A stretch of DNA of 64,000 bases from Blastomussa wellsi (Eukaryota; Cnidaria; Anthozoa; Scleractinia; Plerogyridae). Numbering within the stretch: the stretch's first letter is position 1; each line of letters begins with the position of its first letter. The translations under genes were made by a program, and so were the position numbers. The notes below the pieces were generated by a model. It did not search any database. It worked only from the letters and a program-made list of their open reading frames with translations, and was not told the origin of the DNA. The stretch lies in NCBI GenBank assembly GCA_947652115.1, contig OX393570.1:2416866-2480865 (forward strand), read 5' to 3'. Shown here piece after piece: positions 23,652 to 58,532 of this stretch.

Positions 23652-24902
23652 CTAGTTTTTTGCGCTACTTGTACTCAATAATGGTGAATAGATTTCGCCC
23701 GTTTCCGAAGTTTCGTTGTCTTCTGTTTGAATCCGTTCTTCTTTTTCCATTATGTTTTTGTAGTATAGGGTATTAAAATTCGATACGAACGTTAGAACAG
23801 GTAAAGCGAGCGTCAAGGCGCCAAATATAGCGCACGCAGCCGACATCAGTTTTGCTAAAGGGGTTTGTGGGATCATGTCCCCGTACCCAATTGTTGTGAT
23901 AGTTTGCAACGAGAACCAAAATGTTGCCGGTACACTAACAAAATGTGTATCTGGGCTGCCTGTTTCTATGTAGTACAAAAGACTGGAAGTAACCACAACG
24001 CTTAAAAATAAACACAAGATGAGCAGACCAAGTTCGCGAAAGCTCTCGAGGACGCAGTACCCAATAATTTGGAGGCTTTTTGAATAGCGCGATAACTTAA
24101 AGATCCTGAACACACGAACGATCCGCAAAATTCGCAACGCCGCGACCGAACTGGCCTCAGATTTGTTTAGGAGCAACGTTATGTAGAATGGAGCAATGGC
24201 GATTAAGTCTATAAAATTCAAAAGCGACGCAAAAAAGTGGTACTTGTTAGGGGAAGTGAACAACCGCACCAAATATTCAAATGTAAACCAGGTATTAAAA
24301 GATAATTCAAGTAAAAACCAGGTGTCGTCGGTCCAGTCGTCCTCCACCGCAACAGTCGTGGAATTAGTGTTGTCTTTCTTTTCCTTTATTGAGGGGACGG
24401 TCTCGACGATAGACACGGTTATCGCTAAAACAATTACGGCCACAGAAAAGACTGCCAAACATGATGCGGCTGTTGAAGTGTCGGGTTGGTCAAACAATTC
24501 CCAGATTTTACGTTGAAGTTTATTTTCAGGGTGTTCTTTAGTGTCCTCGTCCATACCAAGGTACCCTTCCTTGAGACGAATGTCGCTGAGGACTTCGTCT
24601 CCCAATTCGAAAAATTCGACTTCTTCCTTGAAAATACACATTGGGACCTCGTCTGGACGCTTGAGCCGTCCGCTAGATTGGTAGTAATATAGAATCGCCT
24701 CGAAAGCCGAGCGATTTCTGTTGAAGAAATACTCGTGAAATTCCGGGACATAGAATTTGTTGCGTTTCTCCTCATTGCCCAGAAGCGTGTCTGGAAAACG
24801 CGATAGTGTCGTCTGCCGTGTTTCGAATATCATACCGCTCACGTTTATCACGACACGGTCGTCATAGATAACGCGATTTAACGAATCACTCGAGGAACAC
24901 AT
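23652..24902 (-). CDS. Shaker-type (Kv1) voltage-gated potassium channel, intronless
   Basis: A single open exon from ATG at 24902 encodes a 416-residue plasma-membrane potassium channel subunit that assembles as a tetramer. Residues 16-117 are a T1 tetramerisation domain of Shaker type (RVVINVSGMIFETR, FFNRNRSAFEAILYYYQSSG). S1 is about 145-167, S2 195-215 and S3 225-245. S4 carries R257, R260, R263, R266, K269 and R272 (LRILRIVRVFRIFKLSR). S5 is about 285-310, the pore loop has TTIGYGD at 336-342, and S6 is 350-378. The filter has Ile where Shaker has Val. In S6 the usual Pro-Val-Pro is Pro-Val-Leu (368-370). No N-type inactivation ball is obvious. Intronless Kv1 genes are common in cnidarians. 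A non-conducting or silent subunit is unlikely because the filter and S4 are intact. Confidence 0.92.
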   Translation of the reverse strand: MCSSSDSLNRVIYDDRVVINVSGMIFETRQTTLSRFPDTLLGNEEKRNKFYVPEFHEYFFNRNRSAFEAILYYYQSSGRLKRPDEVPMCIFKEEVEFFELGDEVLSDIRLKEGYLGMDEDTKEHPENKLQRKIWELFDQPDTSTAASCLAVFSVAVIVLAITVSIVETVPSIKEKKDNTNSTTVAVEDDWTDDTWFLLELSFNTWFTFEYLVRLFTSPNKYHFFASLLNFIDLIAIAPFYITLLLNKSEASSVAALRILRIVRVFRIFKLSRYSKSLQIIGYCVLESFRELGLLILCLFLSVVVTSSLLYYIETGSPDTHFVSVPATFWFSLQTITTIGYGDMIPQTPLAKLMSAACAIFGALTLALPVLTFVSNFNTLYYKNIMEKEERIQTEDNETSETGEIYSPLLSTSSAKN

Positions 24903-27348
24903 TCTGTATTGCGTTGGTTCCGAACTACTCCAAGCGGAGTGTGACGGTTAGAAGTTTGTAAGTTGATTTTCACGGAGCAAATGACTCATTTAATAGACCA
25001 CTTGCATGTAAACAGCCCACTATGTGCACAGACCAAGTTACAGAGTGGATAACACCGATTCTGCTCGTCAATTCGCTTACTAATGTTTAAGCTGTCAATG
25101 GGGATGAATAATTTATGCAACAGTCGCCGAGATATAGGCCTCAACGAAGCCTAAAGTTGCAAAGGAGAGGAACACGGCCGGCAACGTTAAAATGTGATTT
25201 ATTCTGGGAGAAGTTTTGTTTAATTGCCCATATTCAAAGCTTCAATTCTGTTTAGATAATGAAAGTCGTTATCCAAAGAACGTCATGCATAATTCAAGTG
25301 GGAAGTGTGATTTTCGAGTGTTCTTATCGGTCTTATGCGTTAATTCAGCGACACCTGTATTTCTTATTGCATAAGGATAGAACTTGTCAGCTTTGTAGCA
25401 TCAAATTCTCATAAACCAGTTCACTTTGTTTTTACTGATCCTTGGTTTAAAGTTAAATTTTTCAGACAGAGCGCGATTTTTTAAAAAAAGCTTAATGTAT
25501 CATTGTATGCGACAGGCAAATAATTGTCAATTCTAGCTCGTTAGATTTGAAATTTTACGTAGGCGACATTTTAGCATTTATTTATCCGCAATCGTTTGTA
25601 TGATTGCAAAAGCACTGACTTATTATTGTCATTTTGATGAACTATTTCACACTTGCCAAAGATTTGACGCGCGCGGCAAGCGAGATAAAATTTATGAGTT
25701 TTGCGTCAGAGAAGAGTTTGAAAATCCAGTTTTATTGCTAACAAATTGGCTTTGTTTAATATTAGTAAACCACATGTGTCCCAGACTTAATTCAAAACCT
25801 CTCTGTTGGTGAGTGACTGTGCAAAGAACTGAATCGAATTAAAATTCACTCGCACGAGAGCCGGAATTATTGATTTTCAGAGTAACATACAAATTTAATA
25901 TTTTACTTTTGTAATATTGGACATGCAAAATTTCTAAATTTTGATATCTGGATGTTCAAATATTTGTTTACTTCTAAATTCTTTGGAAATCGAACCACTT
26001 CATGTCCAGCCCTCACTGAATGGTACGTATTGGAAATTAAAAAATCCTTTTAGCGCAGAGCACAGCTCCTAAGCAACCAAAGAGATTGAAAAAGAACAAA
26101 TTGTCGAGGTCTTGCAATCCCAAACAATGGGACACATAACAGCTTAATAAATGTCGTAGAAATATTTGAAATATTGGTAAAAAGCCATCGTTTACACAAA
26201 GCAAATCAATGACAGGAAAATTTGGTTCAGTTTTACTATACAAATCGCTTTCTTGTGTCCATGAAAAAAAAGAGCTCAATAAAAATTATACACTTTAGTG
26301 CGCGCACGGGCAAAGTTTTATTTAGACCGGCAATCGTGGATGTCTTTTTTTACCGCAAAAATTTGAACATGTCATTTAGAAAACAGGAGGCAATTTGCCA
26401 ACGGTTTCATTCTATACCCTTAACTTAAGAGAAGACTTTAATAATTACCAAACATGTGTCTGCCGCGAAATTTATCATGTACTGCCTGCAAACATCTCTT
26501 TAATGCCTCTAGGAAAGCGAATCACAGTCTCGGTAAAGGTTCAAGGACTTTGTAAAAAGAACAAGGCATAATTCATAAGGTGAAATAAATTATATTTCGA
26601 CCTCTCGCCGGGAACATTTTTATTTACACCTGTGATAGCCCACAAATATTCTTCTCATAAAAGGTTTCCATTTAAGCTCCCAAATGCATTAATATGTCGC
26701 AAAACAATTTTAAAATGAACATAGATAATTACTGAGAATTCTAAGGAATTTCTTCTTACATTAGTGCAAACTCGGTGAAGGTTGATTTTCCAGCAATTTT
26801 AAATGAGTCATAAAACTGAACATGAAAATGTTGTTTTTACGGCGTTGTGGTTTGCGAAATTTGAATTCCGTGGGTATTACGCTTTAATTTTAGAAAACGT
26901 TTGGTTTCAAAGGCTCCGCTTATGAAGGATTAAAAAAATAACTCAAGATGACCAAGTGAGCTTTTCCGATAAAAAGTTAGGACGATCTGCAAAAAACCGG
27001 ATTCGCACATTGGCTAAAATTGTAACATTGTACGCTTGACAAACTTTGTCAACATTTGAGAAGTTTTTGTGGTAGGCATCATCTGCCCGTATCCAGGCGC
27101 CTCAAAGTCACGCGCGCAAGGGACTTGGGAAGGTTTCTTGTAAACGCAAAGGGCCATGGGATGGCTCAACGAAAAATTTGTACGCTCTTCCCAAGATCTT
27201 TGCGCGCTTCATAAGTCGTTCTGAAGCCTTTGCCCCAGAAGATTAAGAACGCCCTGGGTACAACATCATCTTATTTCCCTTGACACCTTGCGAGTGTGAA
27301 ATCTCATCCGTTATTTTTAGGATAATTTACCGAACCGGTATTTACCTA
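24903..27348. other. Intergenic DNA upstream of the Kv channel
   Basis: No gene, tRNA or clear transposon was recognised in this 2.4-kb AT-rich stretch, which should hold the Kv promoter. The small ORFs have no protein-like features. Confidence 0.45.
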
Positions 27349-27499
27349 GAGAGGGTAAGTTTCCAAAGAAACTGTGGTGCTGCGTCGGTGGGAAGTATAG
27401 CAATATAATTTGGCTTTATCAACTGGGTTGATAATGTGAATTGGCCACCGTAAAGAGATTCGAGAGCTTATCAACCCAGTTGATAAAGCCAAATTATTT
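27349..27499. mobile_element. Short repeat element, copy 3 (13-bp TSD, deleted core)
   Basis: This 151-bp copy begins GAGAGGGTAAG and ends AAATTATTT. It is flanked by CGGTATTTACCTA (27336-27348) and CGGTATTTATCTA (27500-27512), a 13-bp duplication with one mismatch. The hammerhead-like core has been lost, and the two GTTGATAA/TTATCAAC ends are joined directly. Confidence 0.75.
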
Positions 27500-28216
27500 C
27501 GGTATTTATCTAATTTGTCTGCCGAGGCCAAAAACTCTCAGCTATGTGTGGGACCATAAACAACTTTAAAAGAAAACTCACAAAAATTGTATGTAAATAT
27601 TTCTATAACAAGAACACCAAGTTTTGCACCTCGAGAGTAAAGGTCGTATATGTTACGATCACCTTTTCTTTTAAATCACTCTTTATGTTCTGTATACTGT
27701 AAGACAAGGCAACTATTGGGACTAAAATTCATTTTCCGTAACTTTTTAAATACATATTTTTCACTTTCGCTATCTTCAAAAATTTATTTACAATATAATA
27801 GTGACCAATAGATCTCGTTGGATATATAGAGGATATTACATGGCCTCGCGGAGATACAAAAATTTATTTTCGAGTGTTGGAAGATATAGTGTACGCTAAG
27901 GCTATGTTTACACTGGAAACTTAGTAAACACAGGCACGAGTTCACAACTCGAAACCGATTGGCTCACAGACAATTCACAGTTGAGTGGGTCACGTAATAG
28001 CTTGTACATGCGACGAACCGTGAAACTGACCGTTTGAGCAAAACACGGACCAACACGCAAAAAAGTCCTTGGAACACTCTCTGAAATGACTGTGAGAAAT
28101 TCTCAGACCGGTATATCCTGTGTTCCTACAGCTGCTGAGCCACACTGAATTCTGTGTAAACGGGCAATAAACTTATGTGTTCACCAGAGCTCAGTGTCAA
28201 AGTCGAATTGTAAAGA

Positions 28217-31200
28217 TTATCTGTCAAACCGTTGAATCCTTCTTCGGCGAATTTCTTCCAGGGAACTTGGCTGAGGCATGCGACTCTCCGTAGGGTAAGG
28301 TAATGAACTCCCCGGGTATCCGTTTATGACTTGTTCGGGCGGCGGAGCGGAGGGTTCAGGTACCGAGGGGTACAATCTCTCTCCCTGCGAGGGGTAGGGC
28401 GGGGATTGCGAAAATTCCCCATCTGCAGTGTAGGAAGTAGGATCATGGAGCCTGGGATAAAGTCTGTCTTCCTGTGGGGGGTAGGGTGGAGGACGTGAAG
28501 ATGCACCACCAGCAGGATTGGTTGATGGAGAGTTGAACAGGCCCTCATTTTGAGGGGGATATGGTGGGGGGACTGAGGTTGGTCCTCCTCTTTGAGGCCC
28601 TTGACTATTGGACCACCTGGAGGGCTCCCCTCCAGCATTATCTAGGCTCTCTCTTATCGCAGACTGTATCCCTGGATCATAGTCGTCTAATGTGGGTGGT
28701 CGATTCATGTGTGTTTCTCGGAGGCTTGCCTGGATAGCCTGCCGGAGTGCTTCATCTTCAGAATCGGAATCAGCTGGGGGATGACGATTAGGTCTCTGGC
28801 TTCCTCCTACAGAAAGAGAAGGCTAGTAATTTTGAGAAGTTATGATGTAGGAACAATGATACATTGTTTGTTTTCAGCTTCTTACAGCTCTGCGCACAAG
28901 GCCAACCTCCAACTACATATCTACTATTGAAAGCTGACATCATTTTCGTAATTTTATGATATTCTGATTGTATCAATTTGTCTCTTGTATGTTCTGACAT
29001 TAGTTTTGGGCAAAAGTGTGAAATTCCAGTGACTGCCATAATCATATATTATATCAACATAATTCAATAAACTCATTACCTTCCCAGGCGCAATACACTC
29101 ATAACCTCATCTTTATCACAACAGACCTTTTTACCGATATGGCAGCCATTATGAAGTAGCTATCATTGCTTTCGATAAGCACCGACGAAAAGCGTCGGCT
29201 TCTTTGCTCTACTTTGTTTAGAAATGTTGGCTACTTTTTTCCTTTATTTGAAAAAATTAAGGAAAGATTAACACAAACAGTCGGTTACTCTACTCAGACT
29301 GACTGCCTTCTTCAAAATTTATTGAAATCCCTGAGCTATTAAGGTCATTCCCCTGTATTGCATTGCGTATCCTTACTGCGCACGATTCATTGAGTCATCA
29401 GCGCGCGCACCTAAAGAAAACTGCGGCATTTTATTTACGGCTTTGCTCATGAAGGAGATAAATTGTCGTTTTCTTGTAAACGAGTATGGTGACCTATATT
29501 TTTTTACCCTTTTTCTGAGACTAGCAATCACTTTCTTCCTATAACAGGAATATAAACAAATTCCCATTGCAGAAAAATAAATAATCGACAGAAACGTGAA
29601 CTTATTGAACAGGTATTGTGGCCTCGAGATCACTGCATACTAGTAACAACTTGAATCAAGGTCGACTGGAAATGCGTGCTTTCATAATGAAACATATATT
29701 AAATTGTTCCTTGAAGGCGATACAGTATATCTATAGTTTTTTCCGTTGTTTTGCTTTCTCCCTATTTTTTTCTTCTCCCATTAGACATGGCATGAGCTAG
29801 TCAAATGAAAACATTTCTGAAGCTGATATTTTAACGGATTATGGGGTATTTTCAAGGTGCTCCTGCGAATATGGGAACCCCTCTTTTTCATTAAAAAATT
29901 TAAATTCCCTTATGATGAACAACAAATGGGCAAAGTTTGAATGAAAATCTATTGTCAGTTCTATTTCAGGGGAATGACCTTAAGGGACTCCCGGGGGCAA
30001 ATACGAATTAATTTGCCCCCTGGGCATCGCATAATGTCTTTCAAAACAATAGAAATCAAAATGGCTGCCATATTGGTAAAAGGTCTATTGCAGGGATATT
30101 TTGGAAAAAAAACCCAGGGATATTGTATGTAATCCCTGCCCCTGGGTATTGCCAAATACATGACTTAGTTAGAAGTTTGATGGATAGGGTAATTTTTTTG
30201 TAACTGGGTTTCAAAACATTGTAAGCTAGGAACTTATTGGCTGTGTAAGCTTCCCTTTCCCGTGAGGAAAATCATGAAGATTGAACCACCCTTTTTATCA
30301 ATTCCACTGATCAGCCTTAGAGCTCACGGTAACATGTTAGAATACAGTATGTTCAATGTGAAAATTGTAAATTTCTTATTCCTGTTACCTGTTGTTCCCA
30401 CATGGTAAGTGTAGGACTGTCCCACTCGTCTTGTCGCTCCAGAGCCTGAGAAAGGAAGAAAGTGTTCTTTCAAATTATGTGCATACACTGTATGAAAACA
30501 TTTGTTAAGACCATTTTCTAAACAATAAAAAGAGATAGGCACCAAGTGACATGTACACCAAAAATAACCAGAGATAGGCACCAATCAAAATACTGATCTT
30601 GAGCCAACTAAATTTGACACAGTAAGACCCTTAAAGGCAACCTCGGCTCTTAAAGACAAGTTGACGTTAAGTAGTCTAAAATCGTGTCTAGATTACAAAT
30701 TTAACCAGACATTTTATAATGATAAAAACAGAAAAGATAATCACTTTTAAAATCCCCGGGATGTTATTAAGTCATTGCATTGTCGTTATAGTTACTAATG
30801 AGAGGCTCTTTTGTGTAAAACAATGGGACAACACACTGACGTCATAAAATCCAAAATGGCAGCGCACTGGATTTATGAATGCGACAATCTGTTTTTGCTT
30901 TGAGTATAAAATGTTGTATCTCCTTCATCTGGTAAAATTTGTAATTTAGACCCTATTTTAAACAACCTAACATCGACTTGTTTCAAGAGCTGAGATCCCC
31001 TGTAAAATTAAAATAATTGTGATTCCAGAAAAAAACATCCATACCCTCTCCATGGGGGATTCCTGGGGAAAGACGCCGATATCCAACAGACAGGGATGCT
31101 TGTCGGAAATTTTCAATTAAATCCCCAAAGGAGACAAATTATCTGGGTGTGGTCAAAGCCTTTTTGAACCCTAATAGATACCAAAAAAATAAAAGATATA

Positions 31201-32423
31201 TTTCTATATTAATTTGAGTGCCACCCCAAACAAGACCCTCTTGACATTTTGCCTGGAGACCAAAAATCCGAAATTGACATCCCTAAGTGAGATGACAGGG
31301 TTTTTTCCACAGGGGATTATTCTTTGTTTTCATGTGACAAATTCTAAATTTCAAATTGCGCAGTGTTTTTAGCTTTCTTTTGTTATTAAATGCCCTAATT
31401 TTTCAGCCAGATGGCATGCTTCAGTGACGACTTCCCGCCTCCACTCACTTCCCAGGAATGGGTATGGATATTTTCTGGAACTGCACATTAAACATTCTCG
31501 TCCCCAGAGCCCACGATCCTTCTGGTCTGCACCAGGGATTGAGACTTCTGGCCGCCTCCAAATTGGGAGCATGTGCACACTACTCGTTCTGTAATTCTTA
31601 GCCAATCAGTCAGTACGATTTGACAACAAGTCCTCGAATCATAGACTTCTGGTGTTGGGCTGGGGTGGTCAAAGGTGTCGATCCCTGACACAGACCAGGA
31701 GATCTTGGCTCTGTGGACGGGAATGCACATTACATGGAAATACCAACCTGCACCACTGACTGCATCCATAACATACTTCAGAGGGCCTTTCACGTATAAC
31801 ATTCCAACAAGGATACCAGCTAAATGGCCAGTGAATGAAGCACGAGGAACTAACAGCTGAATGACAATCAACTCAACCCAACAAGCCCACCTCATTGGTA
31901 CAGGGAACATACCCATCACCATCGACACCCCAGAGGGTAGGTTGTACGTTGTAAGAACTTTCAGGGCAAAAATAACTCCTGAAAATCCTGCTGCACAGGT
32001 ATAAATGTACGAATAATCTCCTGTTATGTTCGCTAGAGCCATGTCTAGTGCAACAAGCATCGCGTTTGTCAAAGCGGTAAACACGGCTAAGACGTACACG
32101 AATTTGGAGCTTCCCATCCTTCCTTCAAGAGACATTCCTTTCCAAACGAACGAAGCCATGTTGTAGTAGAGATGAAAGTCGTCCAGGTGATAAAATGCAG
32201 CGAAAATAAGACGCTTCCAGTCGCCATTGAACCAAACGTGATGAGCACTGACACACGCTTGTCCGAGAGATGGAAGCTTTTTCAGTAACTCGAGGTAAAC
32301 AGCTACGTTCATACCAATGAACGAGAGTGTTACAGGTGGAATTCGGTTGAACCCGATGTTGTAGAGCTGACTGATTAAAAATAACAACCCAATTCCGGGA
32401 GATCTTCTTCGGCGTTGAAACAT
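28217..32423 (-). CDS. RHBDD1: Rhomboid protease RHBDL4/RHBDD1 (ER-associated)
   Basis: Three exons (31748-32423, 30389-30445, 28217-28806), all spliced in phase 1, give a 440-residue intramembrane serine protease of the ER that cleaves membrane proteins for degradation with p97/VCP. The rhomboid core (about 12-212) has the GFSG active-site Ser148 and the partner His200 in GHLAGILVG. DWKRLIFAAFYHLDDFHLYY matches the family L1 region. After the last helix come two UIM-like helices, EDEALRQAIQASLRE (261-275) and DPGIQSAIRESL (288-299). The human protein has one UIM. Then come proline-rich repeats with PPPYPPQ motifs (possible WW-domain ligands) and a C-terminal SLEEIRRRRIQRFD, which matches the p97-binding motif of the family. 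It is 440 residues against 315 in human, the excess being the proline-rich tail. The gene is head-to-head with TPP2. Confidence 0.93.
28807..30388. other. RHBDD1 intron 2
   Basis: This 1.58-kb intron holds no further exon that I can see. It contains two inverted copies of a short word (GACCTTTTTACCGATATGG near 29126 and CCATATTGGTAAAAGGTC near 30070), possibly the ends or remnants of a MITE family. It also has a GGGGGCAAAT...ATTTGCCCCC hairpin at about 29993-30020. Confidence 0.45.
30446..31747. other. RHBDD1 intron 1
   Basis: This 1.3-kb intron has no additional exon. A fragment starting CATTCTCGTCCCCAGAGCC (31493-31511) is related to the ends of the MITE at 52958-53223. Confidence 0.45.
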
Positions 32424-32918
32424 TGTACTGTCGCTCCTGTGTGCGATCCTTGGATCGATTTCAAAGTTTTCTTTTTTTGTTCGAGTATGGCCTCTACGAC
32501 TGTCAATACAATTTGACAGTCGCAGTGTTTACCTCATGATTTATATCTTGGTTTCACTGACGTGTAAATTTTGTGTTCAATTTCAAAAAGTACTTAGTCA
32601 TCGCTTTTTGCATCACCCGCCATCTTTGGCGAACGCGGGAAAGTAAAGGTGAAGCAAACTCCTCCATTTCACAAGGGTGGGGTAATGACATAAAAGTTTC
32701 TTTGTGCTTATTGTCGTCAAGGGTTCTTAAAAATACCGAAAGAGGCTTTTTAATTCCAAAGAAATATGATATTTTGACAAAAAACTTCACTTCAGTGAAA
32801 GAAAGAAAATAGTTTATCTTAAAAAGTTGCTAGACGAAATCCAACCAACCATCACCCAGTTAGTATTTTGTTCGTTATCGACCAGCGGTAGTCTCTGATA
32901 GTGTGTGGTAATTCAAAG
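32424..32918. promoter_or_regulatory. Bidirectional promoter region of RHBDD1 and TPP2
   Basis: The 495-bp gap between the divergent start codons must contain both promoters and 5' UTRs. It includes the near-palindrome TTTGGCGAACGCGGGAAA at 32625-32642, two overlapping E2F-type sites. TPP2 starts in AAAGATGGCGGCC, which also matches a YY1-type core over the start codon. Site identity is by motif only. Confidence 0.55.
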
Positions 32919-57449
<24,531 letters not shown>

Positions 57450-57621
57450 GTAAGCTTTGTTTGTTGTCTTTTTCTTTCAATCTTTTGTTCAATATGATTT
57501 TGTGTTCCAAGTTCTACTGGAAACGTGTATAACACGTTTTAACCAATCAAATCAAAGATACAATTTTTTCGGCCAATTAGGTGCGAAACCAAAACTGATT
57601 GATAATTGGGAATACACCACT

Positions 57622-57733
57622 TTTCCCGCGCTCATCACCGGTTACATGTTTTCCCGCGCTTTCCACCTGTTCTTGTTTTCCCGCGCTTCCCACCTGCAAC
57701 ATGTTTTCCCCGCGTTTTACACCAGTTACATGA
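57622..57733 (-). repeat. 28-bp minisatellite, inverted copy, about 4 units
   Basis: TTTTCCCGCGCTCATCACCG, GTTACATGTTTTCCCGCGC and related words are the reverse of the 48475-48899 units. They lie in the last visible intron of TPP2. Confidence 0.75.
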
Positions 57734-57783
57734 TTGTGTTGCTTCGAGTTTTGATTGGTGATTAGAGCTGTTTTTGGTCGTAA

Positions 57784-57915
57784 CTCTGCATAAGCATACG
57801 GGCAATTTATTGCCTCCCCCTTGGGGGTGAGGGGGTGAGGCGGTGAACCATTTGCCCAAAACAATATCCCAAATTTCTCTTGCTGCCCAAAAAATCTGAG
57901 TTGCCCAAAAGAAAA
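57784..57915. repeat. GGGCAA/TTGCCC repeat fragment
   Basis: GCATACGGGCAATTTATTGC, GTGAACCATTTGCCCAAA and TGCCCAAAAAATCTGAG are the inverse of the 44285-44412 family. Confidence 0.5.
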
Positions 57916-58314
57916 CTTCTTGAACTATTGTAATCTCCCACCGAGTTCAGATGTCAGTTTTTTGCCTCGCGTCATCGTCACCTCCCCCTACCCCCGTACC
58001 CGCTCAGAAGGAGATTCATGGATTTATATGTGGGACTTAAAATTTCCACAGACTTGCACAGAGTCAACAGAGGGGTAGTGTAGCAGCTATCCAAAACTAC
58101 TTTTGTTTGTTATTGTAAGCAGCTTCTATTGTTTTCAAGACAAAGTCTTTGTTTCAATTGTTGAGTCTTTTGTTTAGGGCTAGGGTATCAAACCAATCAC
58201 ATATGTTAGGAAAGCTGCTATATCGCCCCAACAGAGGCGTGTTCACTCACAACTCACAACCTCGTTCCCAGGGTCTCTCATCTTCCCGCCCTCCTCTCTC
58301 GCTCACTCGCTCGG

Positions 58315-58438
58315 ACACACATGAAAAGTAGGCTTTCTGGCGCAAGAATGGTAACCGATGCATACCCGGCTCCAACTTGTCGCCGGGTATTCATCGGTTA
58401 CCATTCTTGCGACCAGAAAGCCTACTTTTCATGTGTGT
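58315..58438. repeat. Near-perfect hairpin (56/57-nt arms, 11-nt loop)
   Basis: The left arm (58315-58370) starts ACACACATGAAAAGTAGGC and the right arm (58382-58438) ends GCCTACTTTTCATGTGTGT. The two differ by one indel and one mismatch. It lies 95 nt upstream of the polymerase ATG and may be part of the element terminus or promoter. Confidence 0.85.
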
Positions 58439-58532
58439 GGTATCAACACCAAGGCTCCAGGCATATTTACACAATTTGCGCCAGAATTTATTTTCCATTT
58501 GAAGAAGTGTGCGCGCATCCATATACGCGAAC

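Noticed and set aside
24196..24775. ORFs overlapping the Kv channel in other frames
   Set aside because: The channel frame accounts for the region with complete domains; the others are shadows.
57450..58314. Search for the last TPP2 exon before the Polinton
   Set aside because: No sequence matching the conserved Trp-rich C-terminus with an acceptor site was found, so the exon must lie outside the window.
58509..58532. Upstream extension of the Polinton polymerase by eight codons
   Set aside because: The first codon of the extended frame is GTG; the first ATG with a good context is at 58533.
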